DNA from: Siphonodentalium dalli | Taxonomy: Eukaryota; Mollusca; Scaphopoda; Gadilida; Siphonodentaliidae | Direction of reading: 5' to 3' | Assembly (NCBI GenBank): GCA_032622095.1 | Contig: CP136061.1 | Location: 94,423,345 to 94,487,344, forward strand | Length of the DNA: 64,000 nt | Shown here: positions 47,539 through 58,646 of the stretch, piece after piece | Layout of the letters: the number at the start of each line of letters is the position of its first letter | Position numbering within the stretch: the stretch's first letter is position 1 | Notes under the pieces: model-generated | The model's input: only the letters and a program-made list of their open reading frames with translations | What the model was told of the DNA's origin: nothing | Database searches by the model: none | Position numbers and translations under genes: made by a program

Positions 47539-47733
47539 ATGAATGAATACATAGAGTACCATACTGATAAATTGGCATTAATTGAATCACCGGCGGTCAA
47601 ATATCTATACCCTAGCCCCGGGACGAACGTACTCTTAGAGCGACGGTTGTATACCGCACCTTATTCTCTCTTTTTATCGCTACTTATAAGAGTGATGGTT
47701 CTTCCAATAATTCGCGATAATGCACGGGTGTGA
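47539..47733 (+). CDS. 64-codon frame (right arm)
   Basis: Mirror copy of 45672-45866. It overlaps the promoter and the first 14 bp of the next gene. No domain recognised, and coding status is uncertain. Confidence 0.35.
   Translation: MNEYIEYHTDKLALIESPAVKYLYPSPGTNVLLERRLYTAPYSLFLSLLIRVMVLPIIRDNARV
47683..47692 (+). promoter_or_regulatory. TTATAAGAG box before the 189-residue gene (right arm)
   Basis: CTTATAAGAG, about 30 bp upstream of the ATG at 47720, a spacing that fits a TATA box with a very short leader. Confidence 0.5.
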
Positions 47734-48289
47734 TTTATGTGGCATTATTTTATCGACGAACTACAATCTACAAAGACATAAACAGATTAAACACGGAGTT
47801 ATGTCCGAGACAAAACCAACTCTCTTCGGAGAAGATACCGATGAATCTGACGAAGCGGTTCTAGATTCAGATGAAGATGAACGTGGAACGCTATCAGATT
47901 CAGAAGATGGTAATGGCGTCGGTAGTAGAACGGTATTCGGTCTTAAGAAAGCTGCGCGATGTGTCAACGAGATGGACACATTCAAAAGTATGATGAAACG
48001 CGTCACCAATGATGTGAAAGAAGAAGAGAGCATTTCGGGAGATGAGAGCATGTCGGGAAAAGAGGATACCATCGACACAGAGTTTGCTCTGTTTCTCAAA
48101 AGTTATAGACGATTAATAGAATACCAGTATCGATTGAAAACATCACGCATACATACCATGATCATGAAGAAAATGGTCAAACTGACCAAACACGGATATA
48201 ATAATGAATGGGCTGCAGATGAAGCGATGAGAAAATTCAAGAAACTCTTAGAAGTAAATCTAACGGTCGAAGATTCAGACAATGATTAA
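47720..48289 (+). CDS. 189-residue single C2H2-finger acidic protein (right arm)
   Basis: Mirror copy of 45116-45685 with one visible substitution (S in place of N in the ISGDE-x-MSG stretch). One C2H2 finger at the N-terminus, an acidic middle and a basic helical C-terminal half ending VEDSDND. AATAAA begins 6 nt after the stop codon. Together with the 108-residue gene it forms the only recognisable coding content of the element. The single finger, acidic segment and genome context fit an accessory protein of a DNA-virus-like transposon; a specific role cannot be stated. Confidence 0.7.
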   Translation: MHGCDLCGIILSTNYNLQRHKQIKHGVMSETKPTLFGEDTDESDEAVLDSDEDERGTLSDSEDGNGVGSRTVFGLKKAARCVNEMDTFKSMMKRVTNDVKEEESISGDESMSGKEDTIDTEFALFLKSYRRLIEYQYRLKTSRIHTMIMKKMVKLTKHGYNNEWAADEAMRKFKKLLEVNLTVEDSDND

Positions 48290-48294
48290 ATTTC

Positions 48295-48300
48295 AATAAA
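48295..48300 (+). terminator. Poly(A) signal AATAAA of the right cassette
   Basis: TTTCAATAAACTTC directly after the stop codon at 48289. Confidence 0.6.
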
Positions 48301-49590
48301 CTTCATCAACATGTTATTCTCGTCTTCGTTATATATCTATAAGTGGGGAGGGGGGTTTCACCAATATTACATCACGTCCCTTACCGCGTGTCACTTTAAC
48401 ATTCCACACCGTGCGTGTATTATCCCCCTTTAATTATGTCATAGCATTGGTACATAGAAGACTGTATAACACTATGCCTATGTCTGTATCTGTTGTCACA
48501 CTGTGAGTGGATTGTCCGCCTTTAATGATGTCATAGCGTGTGTATATGCAAGACAGTATAACCCTATGATAATGCATGTAGCTGTTGTTGGTAAGATGTG
48601 AAATATAAATTTCAAGGTTCAATTCATTCGTGTAGTAATTTCGTATATGTTCAACGCTCTTCATTCGTGCGTTTGTATTGTTAACATTCATTCATAATGA
48701 GTGTCCCTTTAGAGTGTCTTGTGTTCCTTTAAGATTCAAACACCAATATTACATCACGTCCCTTGTTTCGTGTCACTTTAACTCCTTGAGTGTATTGCCC
48801 CTTCGAATGATGTCATAGCATGGGTACATGTAAGATAGTATAACACTATGACTATGTCTGTATCTGTTGTTGGTAAGATGTGAAAATATAAATTTCAGTT
48901 CATTCGTGTAGTAATTTCGTATATGTTCAACGCTCTTCATTCGTAAGAGTAATTACCAACTGGAAGTTGTACTATTTTTGATAAACATCGGATTTGCTCA
49001 TCAGACGATAAGCTGACAATATTTACGTATGGTCTAATTAGATTCATGCATAAATGTAAGGTAATTTTTGTTATGGTCAAGTTTTTTGTTAAGACCATGT
49101 TCTAACATAGATCGATAAATAAGTTAAAGGTCATTATATTCCACAGTCAAATCTATTGGTGATCGAATTTGATAACTATTTTATTGGAACAACTAAGAGT
49201 ATTATTTACGTGAGATCAATGAGTCCAATTATTATAAATAATAAATTGCAGGCATCGGTGGATACCCGATTGCCACATTTAGTGATCACGTGATAAACTG
49301 ATAAAATGTCCAAGTGACGTACTATAATGAGCAAAAAAAAAATGAGTTGACCTTCGGCTTCGTCCCGATTGGGTACTGAGCTGACACCGGGGATAAATTG
49401 ACCAATGACTGCCATCGTATCCTTTGACAGATATGCGTGCGCAGACTCGTTTGATGTTCGCTATCGCATTACTATGTTTTAATAGCCGAGCCTTCACTTA
49501 TCGTCTGACTCTCTTACTGACAAGACCTGTCTACACAGTACTTCTCCGGCAGACTATTCATCCACTGGTAGACCTACATACAGGTATGCC

Positions 49591-50390
49591 CATTTTTTTG
49601 CTCATTTGCTCATTTTTATTGCTCATTTGCTCATTTTCTTGCTCATTTTTTTGCTCATTTGCTCATTTATTTGCTCATTTGCTCATTTTCTTGCTCATTT
49701 GCTCATTTATTTGCTCATTTGCTCATTTTTTTGCTCATTTGCTCATTTATTTGCTCATTTGCTCATTTTTATTGCTCATTTGCTCATTTTTTTGCTCATT
49801 TGCTCATTTTTATTGCTCATTTGCTCATTTATTTGCTCATTTGCTCATTTTTTTGCTCATTTGCTCATTTATTTGCTCATTTGCTCATTTTTATTGCTCA
49901 TTTGCTCATTTTTTTGCTCATTTGCTCATTTTTATTGCTCATTTGCTCATTTATTTGCTCATTTGCTCATTTTTATTGCTCATTTGCTCATTTTCTTGCT
50001 CATTTGCTCATTTATTTGCTCATTTGCTCATTTTTATTGCTCATTTGCTCATTTTCTTGCTCATTTGCTCATTTTTTTGCTCATTTGCTCATTTTTATTG
50101 CTCATTTGCTCATTTTCTTGCTCATTTGCTCATTTTCTTGCTCATTTGCTCATTTTTATTGCTCATTTGCTCATTTTTTTGCTCATTTGCTCATTTTTAT
50201 GCTCATTTGCTCATTTTCTTGCTCATTTGCTCATTTTCTTGCTCATTTGCTCATTTTTATTGCTCATTTGCTCATTTTCTTGCTCATTTTCTTGCTCATT
50301 TGCTCATTTTTATGCTCATTTGCTCATTTTTATTGCTCATTTGCTCATTTTCTTGCTCATTTGCTCAGTTTTTTGCTCATTTGCTCATTG
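49591..50390 (-). repeat. Minisatellite, right arm (shorter)
   Basis: Reverse complement of the left-arm array, about 800 bp, with roughly a quarter of the units missing. Three plus-strand frames are open. Confidence 0.95.
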
Positions 50391-51308
50391 ATCGGTACAT
50401 ACTCAAGAGTCATATACCTAACATCCAATGTACGTTAATGGTGTCATAGCGTGGGTACATAGAAGACTGTATAACACCATGCCTATGTCCGTATCTGTTG
50501 TCACACCGTGAGTGGATTGTCCGCCTTTAATGATGTCATAGCGTGTGTACATGCAAGACAGTATAATACTATGATTATGTCTGTAGCTGTTGTTGGTAAG
50601 ATTTGAAAATATAAATTTCAAGGTTCAATTCATTCGTGTAGTAATTTCGTATATGTTCAACGCTCTTCATTCGTGCGCTTGTATTGTTAACATTCATTCA
50701 TAATGCATGTCCCTTTAGAGTGTCTTGTGTTCCTTTAAGATTCAAACACCAATATTACATCACGTCCCTTGTTTCGTGTCACATTAACTCCTTGAGTCTA
50801 TTGCCCCTTCGAATGATGTCATAGCGTGTGTACATGTAAGATAGTATAACACTATGCCTATGTCTGTATCTGTTGTCACACCGTGAGTGGATTGTCCGCC
50901 TTTAATGATGTCATAGCGTGTGTACATGCAAGACAGTATAACCCTATGATAATGCCTGTAGCTGTTGACATGTCTGAACCTATCATTGGTACAATAGCAG
51001 TGATATAATGTTACATCATCGGTGCTACCTGGAGTTTTCGGCATACAAAATGATCGTAAGTGTGACTGGAGTGATAAGGGGTTATTACGTAATGTTATTA
51101 TAACAATGTCATCAAAAGCAATTTCTATAATTGAGTGTCTCACGACCTGACTTAATATGTATGCATGTTTTTGGCTAACTAATTATCGTGTGAATGACAC
51201 AGTTTATCAACCTTAATTGATACTAACCCGTTAAACAACTATTTCTGCTCAAATCGATATGTTTTCTGAATACCATATAGCTGTGACCGGGGAAATAATA
51301 TAATTCAT

Positions 51309-51515
51309 TTGGTAAAGCAAAGGTGTGAAAGACACATTGTTAACACCAATGTGGCGTGTGTGATTGCGTGTACATCGCTCATGTTCCATGTAAAAATGGC
51401 TGAGATTAAATCATCATTCATTCAATATGACAGTTCATTCTGGGGGGTTGTAATTTCGCCTTACCATTTTCGACCGTTAGTGATTCAACATAGTACATTT
51501 CAATACTTCCAATAA
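51309..51515 (+). CDS. 68-codon frame near the end of the right arm
   Basis: Mirror of 41606-41812. AATAAA follows at about 51572. No domain recognised. Confidence 0.3.
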   Translation: MVKQRCERHIVNTNVACVIACTSLMFHVKMAEIKSSFIQYDSSFWGVVISPYHFRPLVIQHSTFQYFQ

Positions 51516-52144
51516 TTCACGAAAATACACGCCTGTCATATACTCAATAACTTCATATAGAGATAAGTAAAGAATAAACGCTCTTTATTATTTATGTAAA
51601 AGTAATGGTGTCTATTTTCAGGTATGACAATTATATGAACTGCGTCCGTTAAACACTGGAATGTATGCATTCATACCGTTGGTCACAATGTCCAACATTA
51701 CAGCGACTGTCCATACACATATAATTGGTATAAAGATATTTCTAAACATCGATTAATAAATACATTGAAACATTGGTTGAACAAAAAAATAACGAAAGAT
51801 ATTACGCGCAAATAATTTAACATTCGATATTTTTTAATATCGAGATTATCAGAAACCGAAAAACTCGTTATAAATTTTTTATTTAAACTTTTTTTTAGAG
51901 AAATAATTTTGAGGGGTTTTGAAATTTTTTCTTTTGAAATTTTGGGGTTTTAAAATTTTTTGGAAGTTTTGAAATTTTTTGGAAAAAATAATTTTAGGGT
52001 TTTGAAATTTTTTGGAAAAAATAAATTTTGGAATTTTTGAATTTTTTTTTGGGTTTTGTTATTTTGGGAATATTTTAGTACAACCAATTTTAGACCCAAA
52101 GATTCTATTTTTAGATGTGACGGTAACGAGACGCTCTATCTTCT

Positions 52145-52150
52145 CACAGC
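52145..52150 (+). repeat. Target-site duplication CACAGC, right
   Basis: Second copy of the 6-bp duplication, directly after the CTTCT terminus of the right arm. Confidence 0.8.
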
Positions 52151-52996
52151 ATCACTACCCCTCCCCAAATAATAATAAATGAAAGTAAATTAAAAACCAT
52201 TATGCCGTAATTAGATATCGCACATGTAGGTCAAATGGTCTGGGGGCACGCTAAATGTATACGAAATTTCATTTGGGGAACCACATTTCTTCAAAATTGA
52301 CTGCAGTGACACAACGCGAAAGTGGTTAATAGATGTATGCTGTTGATTGTTGTTGTAACTGGATGTTTGGAACTCTGAATTCATCATTAACAAGTCTGCA
52401 ACAATACGTTCACTGCCATGTATATATAGTGAAGTTACTGAACCACCGTGACACGACGAACACAATATTTGAAATTGATAGATATCACGACACAGTTGCC
52501 GTGCACGGAAAGACAAAAGTTAAGTGACAACTATGGGCTTCCATACATGTAGTGATACGGGATTAACCTCTGTAACCGCGTGAAGGTGGCAAATAAATCG
52601 ACAAATGGATTCCGAAACCACGTGTTTAGTGTGCTTGGTAAATTCGTTTCTGTGGGTAGTCCATGTGGGAAACGTTCAATATTTTCAAATGGAATTGTAG
52701 TTGGGACACGTGGCCACATGTCACAAAGTTATGTTTTAGGGTAAAATTGGGTTTTGCGTTGTTTGCGTACGAATGCCAAAGGCTACTTTCGAAGACAAAT
52801 TTCTGCCACTTAGCTTACATTTTCCAAGAAAATGCCACTGGTTTCTGATACTACAAACCTAGACCTACAATTTGACATATAATTTTGGTCTGAACTCGCA
52901 GTTTTCGTCGAGAACGAGCCTCCGGTCCTAACCCACTCTCGTCGACAAGGTATATCACAATCCCAGAGTGTTATCCCACCATCCCGCATTAAATGA
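52151..52996. other. Intergenic stretch right of the palindromic element
   Basis: About 850 bp with no recognised exon or repeat. Confidence 0.45.
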
Positions 52997-53484
52997 TTAA
53001 AGGTACTCAATCCGATAAAACTCATCTCAATTACTATTTCAATGGCTTTGGGGGTCAAAAATATTTGATTCGAGTCGAGGAAGTCACCCATCAAAGCTCA
53101 GATTTGTTAGATATCGATTTTAGAAATCTATTATTTTTCATTATCGGGAATACTTTCTGGCCCATAACTCAGTCAAAATTGCGTTATTATTACCTCTTGA
53201 TTTTAGAGTTATCCATCCTTGTCTGTTTGAATTGTGTTTTGGTGTACACATCTCGTGCAGGTTACGAAACTGACGGCAATTATTAGTACTCATCTCGAGA
53301 AACTAACAAATTTCAAAAATCAATATCTAATAACTCTGAGCTTTGTTTGATGGGTTCCTCGACTGGAATCAAATATTTTTTACCCCCAAAGCCAAAGAAA
53401 TAGTAATATAAGACCCTCTGATCGGATTGTTGTTGTTGGAATCTGTTGAGATGGGGACGCTCTGTTCGGATTGAGTACCTTTAA
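52997..53484. mobile_element. Foldback MITE A, copy with extra 45 bp
   Basis: TTAA at 52997-53000 and 53481-53484. The right end carries an insert with GGAATCTGTTGAGATGGGG that is found inverted in the left end of the copy at 58647, so these two form a subfamily. It ends about 340 bp upstream of the CYP3-like start codon. Confidence 0.8.
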
Positions 53485-53826
53485 GAGGAGTCTCTGTCTA
53501 TTTACAGTGTAACTATACCTGTTATATCTAAATATAGCAACATTACACATCTGCTATTATTAGACGTGACACATAATAAGGATTCAATGATTGGACGAGG
53601 ATTGATTTATTAGCTTATTGTGCAGACATTCTGAACTCCTCGACCTGTGACCTCTGAAACGGTGACGGAATCTGACGAGGTTTGGCGAATGATTGTGCAG
53701 AGTGTTGTTTGTCCAATCGAAACTTCATTTAAATTCGAAGTCCCAAAGGCTGTCGTACGCTGCGTGACAGTCACGCTGATACATCCCTAATAATAATAAT
53801 AGGGATTCCATATTAAAAGGGAAGAC
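53485..53826 (+). promoter_or_regulatory. Putative promoter and 5' UTR of the CYP3-like gene
   Basis: Non-repetitive 340 bp before the ATG. It includes a CCAAT string at about 53714, a TGTGACCTCTG string at about 53646, and a perfect 7-1-7 palindrome GCGTGACAGTCACGC at 53762-53776. No convincing TATA box at a usable distance. Confidence 0.4.
53762..53776. promoter_or_regulatory. Palindrome GCGTGACAGTCACGC upstream of the P450 start
   Basis: Perfect inverted repeat with one central base, 50 bp upstream of the ATG. Each arm contains the GCGTG core of xenobiotic response elements, although the flanking T of the full consensus is absent. Confidence 0.4.
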
Positions 53827-53900
53827 ATGGAAATACTTGGACTTTTTTCCATGCCGACATGGCTTTTGTGTGCACTTATTTTATTCCTGACGTATGTCGT
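53827..53900 (+). CDS. CYP3-like: CYP3-like cytochrome P450, exon 1 (membrane anchor)
   Basis: ATG followed by codons MEILGLFSMPTWLLCALILF, then LTYVV, with donor GT|GTGAGT in phase 2. This is a typical microsomal P450 signal-anchor: short polar start, then a hydrophobic transmembrane helix that holds the enzyme in the ER membrane. CYP3A proteins begin in the same way (M-x-x-x-x-x-F-S-x-x-T-W-x-L-L), and exon 1 of CYP3A genes ends at the same place. The 74-bp coding length is close to that of human CYP3A4. The first base of exon 2 (A) completes the last V codon, which confirms the pairing across a 7.2-kb intron. Confidence 0.85.
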
Positions 53901-55277
53901 GTGAGTATATATATACGGTGTATTTACTTAATTTAGTGTAAACATGACCGTGGATGTATATAGTATGCCAATTTATCACGGTAAGCGTTATATATGCATT
54001 ATGCGGCAACATATTAATAAGTTGCTATAATTATATTCGAAGGTAGCCATTGACAGGTGTGACCACATACTAGTATGCAGTTGTCCGTAAACCTGACATT
54101 TATAATCAGTGCAATTAGCAAAGCTCTATTCGAGAGCAATTTGTATCAAATACGGCAGGGGGTGGGCTAGTAAAAAAAATTCAGGAGTGTATGCCGTTTT
54201 TTTTGGCATCTGGCTTTTTCGGGTTCCCACGACCCCCAAACATGCACACACACAAAATTGGCATTTAATTTATTTTTTTTAACCCCCCCCCCCCCAAATT
54301 TAACTAAATTTTGTCTAAAACTCTACTAAGCTCACTCATATGACGGGGAAATTATCTCCTTTAGATCAATTTACTGTTTAACCTGTTTCAGATGCTGTTT
54401 AAAAAAAAATGTCAATACAGGTAAATATGAATTAAGATCTGTTTTCAAATACTGGTTGATACCTGCATTAAATTTTGTGCACATACATGTATATGCATTT
54501 TTACAAAAACAAATGATACATATCCCAGAAATTATCCCCTGCATATCTAATGAGATATTACATAAACCAAATGTCACATTTTAAGCTATTACAGCAGTGA
54601 AGTATCCAGAGAATTTTTGGGGACACCTGTTTTTGGGCAATGATATGTCGAAGGCATACCGGTATCCCAAAGACATGAGCGAGGGAGGTTCGGGAGGGAG
54701 TATCTGTGATGGTGGTGGGGGGGGGTTGTCTTTTAAAAATCCAATGCATTGAGAGCTTACCTAGGGCTCTTGGAGTCAGTATTTTGAATTGCTGAGAGTT
54801 CACTTTGATCAAGTTTCTGAAGGATAACTTTGGAATTTTTGTATATATATATGTACGGCTTGGAAATGCTTAAAAGTTATTGTCAGATATCTTTTTGTTC
54901 AATGGATTATGCTTATACTGCTTGAAATGATACCATTATCACTGTAATTCATATAGTAGGCTATTTTCTAAAATTCAAGTGAGAGACACATTCATAATAT
55001 ACTATTAGTAGTAGTACGGAAATGTTACATGTAGTAATTACTAGTAGTACTAATCTCTATGTTAATTATTCATTTGGTATTATGAGATCCCACATGATAG
55101 CCAGGTTTATAAATACTTGATCAAATTGTCACTGTTCATGTACTGTATTGTGTAATTTCACTTGAATTTGTTTGAAATACTGAAGTCTGAAGGGTTAACT
55201 CAAACTATTTGAAGTTTTCACAGATGAAAGCTAGATAAAGCCAAACATACTTGACAGTATTATTCCAACTGTTAAAC
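53901..55277. other. CYP3-like intron 1, 5' part
   Basis: About 1.4 kb, AT-rich, with a C run at about 54284 and a G run at about 54717. No exon recognised. Confidence 0.45.
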
Positions 55278-55868
55278 TTAAAGGGGTACTGTACGCCAAA
55301 TGTTGTTGTTGGTTTCTATAGTCTCTGAGTCGGAGAATAAGGTAACAATTTTTCCATTATTTGAAAGTCTGTTGAGTACGAAGTCATGTTACGGATGACA
55401 AATTTACCGGAATGCAAAAATACAAATTGTCGTTGTCGAGTAATTTTTGTAAAGTTTTCAACCAAATGAATCAAATAAAAGTTATATTATATGCATACTA
55501 GTCCCATATAATTATTTAAGTTATTGTATCATCGCTAGTCAGTGAGTGGCTTGAGTGTTCTCCGCATTTCATCATAATATTTTAAGCAATCGTGTGTGCG
55601 ATCGGTTTAAAAATCCAGTATCCCTCAATTACTATTTTTGATTACGGTAATTCGTAATTTAATTGACGCCATTTTATGGCTCCAGTCATAAATTCAATTT
55701 ATATCAAATTATTAACTTTTAAATTATTAAATTTTAAGATAGCCTATTAACCTGAGCGTTTACAGAATACATCTTCGACTCAAATTACTTATGTTTCTAT
55801 ATATTATCGATATTAGATCGTTGTTGTCACCGGAAATTTAATGAAAATGGCGTACAGTACCCCTTTAA
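55278..55868. mobile_element. TTAA-type MITE E, copy 1
   Basis: TTAA at 55278-55281 and 55865-55868. TIR AGGGGTACTGTACGCCA / TGGCGTACAGTACCCCT. About 590 bp, non-coding. AGGG-starting ends with TTAA duplications are known from Kolobok elements and TTAA also from piggyBac. A second copy is inverted at 59241-59799. Confidence 0.8.
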
Positions 55869-56039
55869 GTTAAATCTTTTTGTAAACTTACATGTCTTAT
55901 ATCAATATATATAAATATATATCTTGTTATGATATTAATTAGGACCTGAATTGAAAAAAAAAAAAAAAAAATTTTGGGCGCCTGGAGTTTGGGCGCCCAA
56001 ACCGGTGAACGGTATGAAAAACGGCCTGGATATGTCCCT

Positions 56040-56230
56040 GTAAAGGTACTCAATCCGATCAGACGCTCCTAAATTACTATTTCTTTGGCTTCGGGGGTAA
56101 TAAATATTTGTTTGAAAAATCGAGTCGAGGAACCTACCCATCAAAGCTCAGAGTGATCGGATATCGATTTTTGAAGTTTATTATTTCTATTCTTTTTGGC
56201 CCACAAGCAAGATTGAGGTCAAATGGATTA
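56040..56230. mobile_element. Foldback MITE A, left arm only
   Basis: GTAA + AGGTACTCAATCCGATC to GATTTTTGAAGTTT, then unrelated sequence. Confidence 0.7.
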
Positions 56231-56899
56231 TTATTATATTCTTTTATTCCTCCTCCATGTGAGAGTATATATTGAGAACATAAATAAACATGACAAAAAA
56301 AAGGAGAATATTATACATAGAAGTACAAAGTGCAAAATATACCTATATATGCAGGTACATAATCCATGTGTGCTCCATTGACTTATTATAGATCAGGGCG
56401 GCCATATCGGTCGGTTATAAGGCAATCCTTAATACCGTGATATGCGTTGCCGCCCTAACCTGCCAAATCAAGCAGCCCAGAACAGAGTCGAGTATATTGG
56501 TTCAAGAGCAAACATGACAAAAACAGGTGAATATTATACATAGAAGTACAAAGTGCAAAATCAACATATATATATACAGAACATATAATGGGTATTGTTA
56601 TGTACATTGGATACATGTGCACTATACTATAATTTAATTTTATATGACTCAAATCATAGGGAGAGTGATTAATAGTTTACCTAGAATCGGAAGCTTTTGG
56701 ATCACATATGTATTATATCAATGTCAGGCATGAATTGATAATCAGGACTGCTTCAGGTTAATGTGGAATCTAGTATAGGTGTGCGTAGCCCATGTACATG
56801 CTACTCACATATGACACATTCAAGACTTCTGAAAATCACGAAAGATACATGTATGTTTTGTATAATAGTAATACTACTAATAATTATCATAGTACGTTT
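56231..56899. other. LINE 2 3' flank with a duplicated AT-rich block
   Basis: A block with ATTATACATAGAAGTACAAA occurs at about 56308 and 56534 within an imperfect direct duplication of about 225 bp. It is probably part of the LINE 3' UTR. Confidence 0.45.
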
Positions 56900-58646
56900 T
56901 CACATGGTGGTATATGCTTCCCATATTTTACACGTATTTTTCACTATAAAGTATATAAATACATTCAAATCATCAATAATTGAGTTCAATTCATTCAGAC
57001 CACCAGTCAAGAAAAATATAAGTTTGTCGTCGTCAGATAAAGAATCATTATACATGTAGAGATTTATATCAAAGTTGGTAAGGAGAGAGAACTCAATTTC
57101 ATTTCTTATATTGCCTACATCAGGGCATTCAATTAAAACATGTTTCACATAGTCAGTATGCACACGAGAGCAATTTCCACATACCCTCTGCTCATACTGT
57201 ATACATGAAAAAATTATAATTTTTCCAACTCTGATGAAGTAGTGTTTATCAGTTGGATATCTTCTACATCTTTTCCAAAGTAATGAGGTGTAGAACCCCG
57301 GTTGGATCTTTTGGAATCTACTCAGTGTTCTTTCGGAGTTAATCCGGGACATCCAACCTGAGTTCTCAACCTCAGACATGTTATTTCTAATGATAGACTT
57401 CCACTCTAGTTTGTCTGGAAAATACGTTTCATCCATATACATATTAAAATATTCATTCAGGCCATACTTATCCAGAGTTGAAATTATATCCGTTGTAAAC
57501 GATGTCATAGAGCATTGACCCTCAAATCCATGTTGGTGGATTCTCAGGATAAACACTTCTTTGGCAGTCTTTATCCTGTCAAGATTGCACACCGACCTTA
57601 AGAATGAAAGTTTTCGTTTATCTATGTAATATAATAGTGGATATATTCCAAGGAGTCCCAGTACTACGTCAGTCCTGGCGCGTACCGGTAAACCCTGGAT
57701 TTGTTTCAAGCAGAATCGGTGACATTTCTCAAGCATTAAATTTCTGTATTTTTCATATTAAGGTCCCATAATATTTCTGTACCATAAAGGGCTCTTGGCA
57801 AAACTATGGACTCATATATAGTTTTACAGCTCATCGGGGTAATTCCACCTGCATATAATCCTGAATTTGATAACATTAAATATGTACCTCTTATTTTATC
57901 ACAAACATGCTTTACAAAAGTGCTATTTAAATCGTATTTGTTCAGTGGAATTCCCAGATGAGTGACTTCAATCTTTTCCGGTATAGTTGTAGATCCCATA
58001 CATAGCGTCCTATTGGCCATGCACTTGTTACCAGTATGTTTGGATTCATTAAATACAACCATGCAGCATTTTGAAGGATTATATAAGTACCTCCATTGTT
58101 TGCTATATGAATAACATAGTTCACATAGTTGTTGTAATCCATTCATTGTTAAGGATAGGAGTAACATGTCATCCGCCTGAGTGGGACTTGTACAGTTTAC
58201 ATCATGCATGTATAGACCACATTGTGAGTTTCTTAATTCTAAGATAAGATCATTTACATAGATCATATAAAATACAGGTGATAGAATACCTCCCTGTCTT
58301 GTCCCCTGACATACCGTGAACCAACGGGAGGTCAAACCATTATATTTAACTGAACATTTTACTCCCGATATAAGATCGTGCATGAAGTAAAATGTGTGGC
58401 CTTGAATGCCACGATTGTGAAGTTTATACAGCAACCCGTTGACCCACACCATATCGAAGGCCTTCATGACGTCGAGGAAACAAGCATATAATTTGTGCCC
58501 CCTTTCTCTTGTATAATCAATGCATTCTCGTGTTATGTATGACACCATGTTGGAGCTCAATTTCTTCTGAAAACCATGTTGCAATGGATCAACCGTTAAT
58601 AATGTTGGTGAGTATTGTTCAATTCTTCTCTTAAGTATGCGCTCAG
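56900..58646 (-). mobile_element. LINE 2: reverse transcriptase and C-terminal region, antisense
   Basis: Reading on the minus strand, 58584-57736 carries RT motifs: CFLDVMKAFDMVW (usual F-x-D-x-x-K-A-F-D), GTRQGGILSPVFYMIYVNDL and QADDMLLLS, the catalytic A-D-D with Q in place of the usual F/Y. Coding continues from 57736 to 56900 in another frame after a stop/start overlap (TAATG): CHRFCLKQIQGLP, then CGNC..H-x4-C, a C-terminal zinc knuckle. Codons upstream of 58584 stay open to 58646, where a MITE is inserted. It belongs to a non-LTR element of unassigned clade, inactive because of the frame change and insertions. It lies antisense in CYP3-like intron 1. Confidence 0.88.

Larger units (their letters stand above)
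40977..52144. mobile_element. Giant palindromic Polinton-like element (11,168 bp)
   Basis: The whole element is one inverted repeat: left arm 40977-46711, right arm 46715-52144. Termini are AGAAGATAGAGCG and its complement. It is bounded by a 6-bp direct repeat, CACAGC. Polintons/Mavericks are known for 6-bp target duplications, AG-starting termini, long TIRs and internal tandem repeats, and this element has all of these. Each arm carries genes for 108-, 64- and 189-residue proteins and a 68-codon frame, pointing from centre to end. No DNA polymerase B, integrase, ATPase, protease or capsid gene is seen, so it needs help in trans. The arms differ at a few bases and in minisatellite length (about 1,080 against 800 bp). 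A misassembly is less likely because the ends coincide with a target duplication and the arms are not identical. Confidence 0.75.
46715..52144 (-). repeat. Right arm of the palindrome
   Basis: Reverse complement of the left arm with rare substitutions (for example N/S in the 189-residue protein) and a shorter minisatellite. Confidence 0.9.

Noticed and set aside
40977-52144. Reading the palindrome as an assembly or missed-adaptor artefact
   Set aside because: Ends coincide with AG...CT termini and a 6-bp duplication, and the arms differ in substitutions and array length. An artefact would end at arbitrary points. It cannot be fully excluded without reads.
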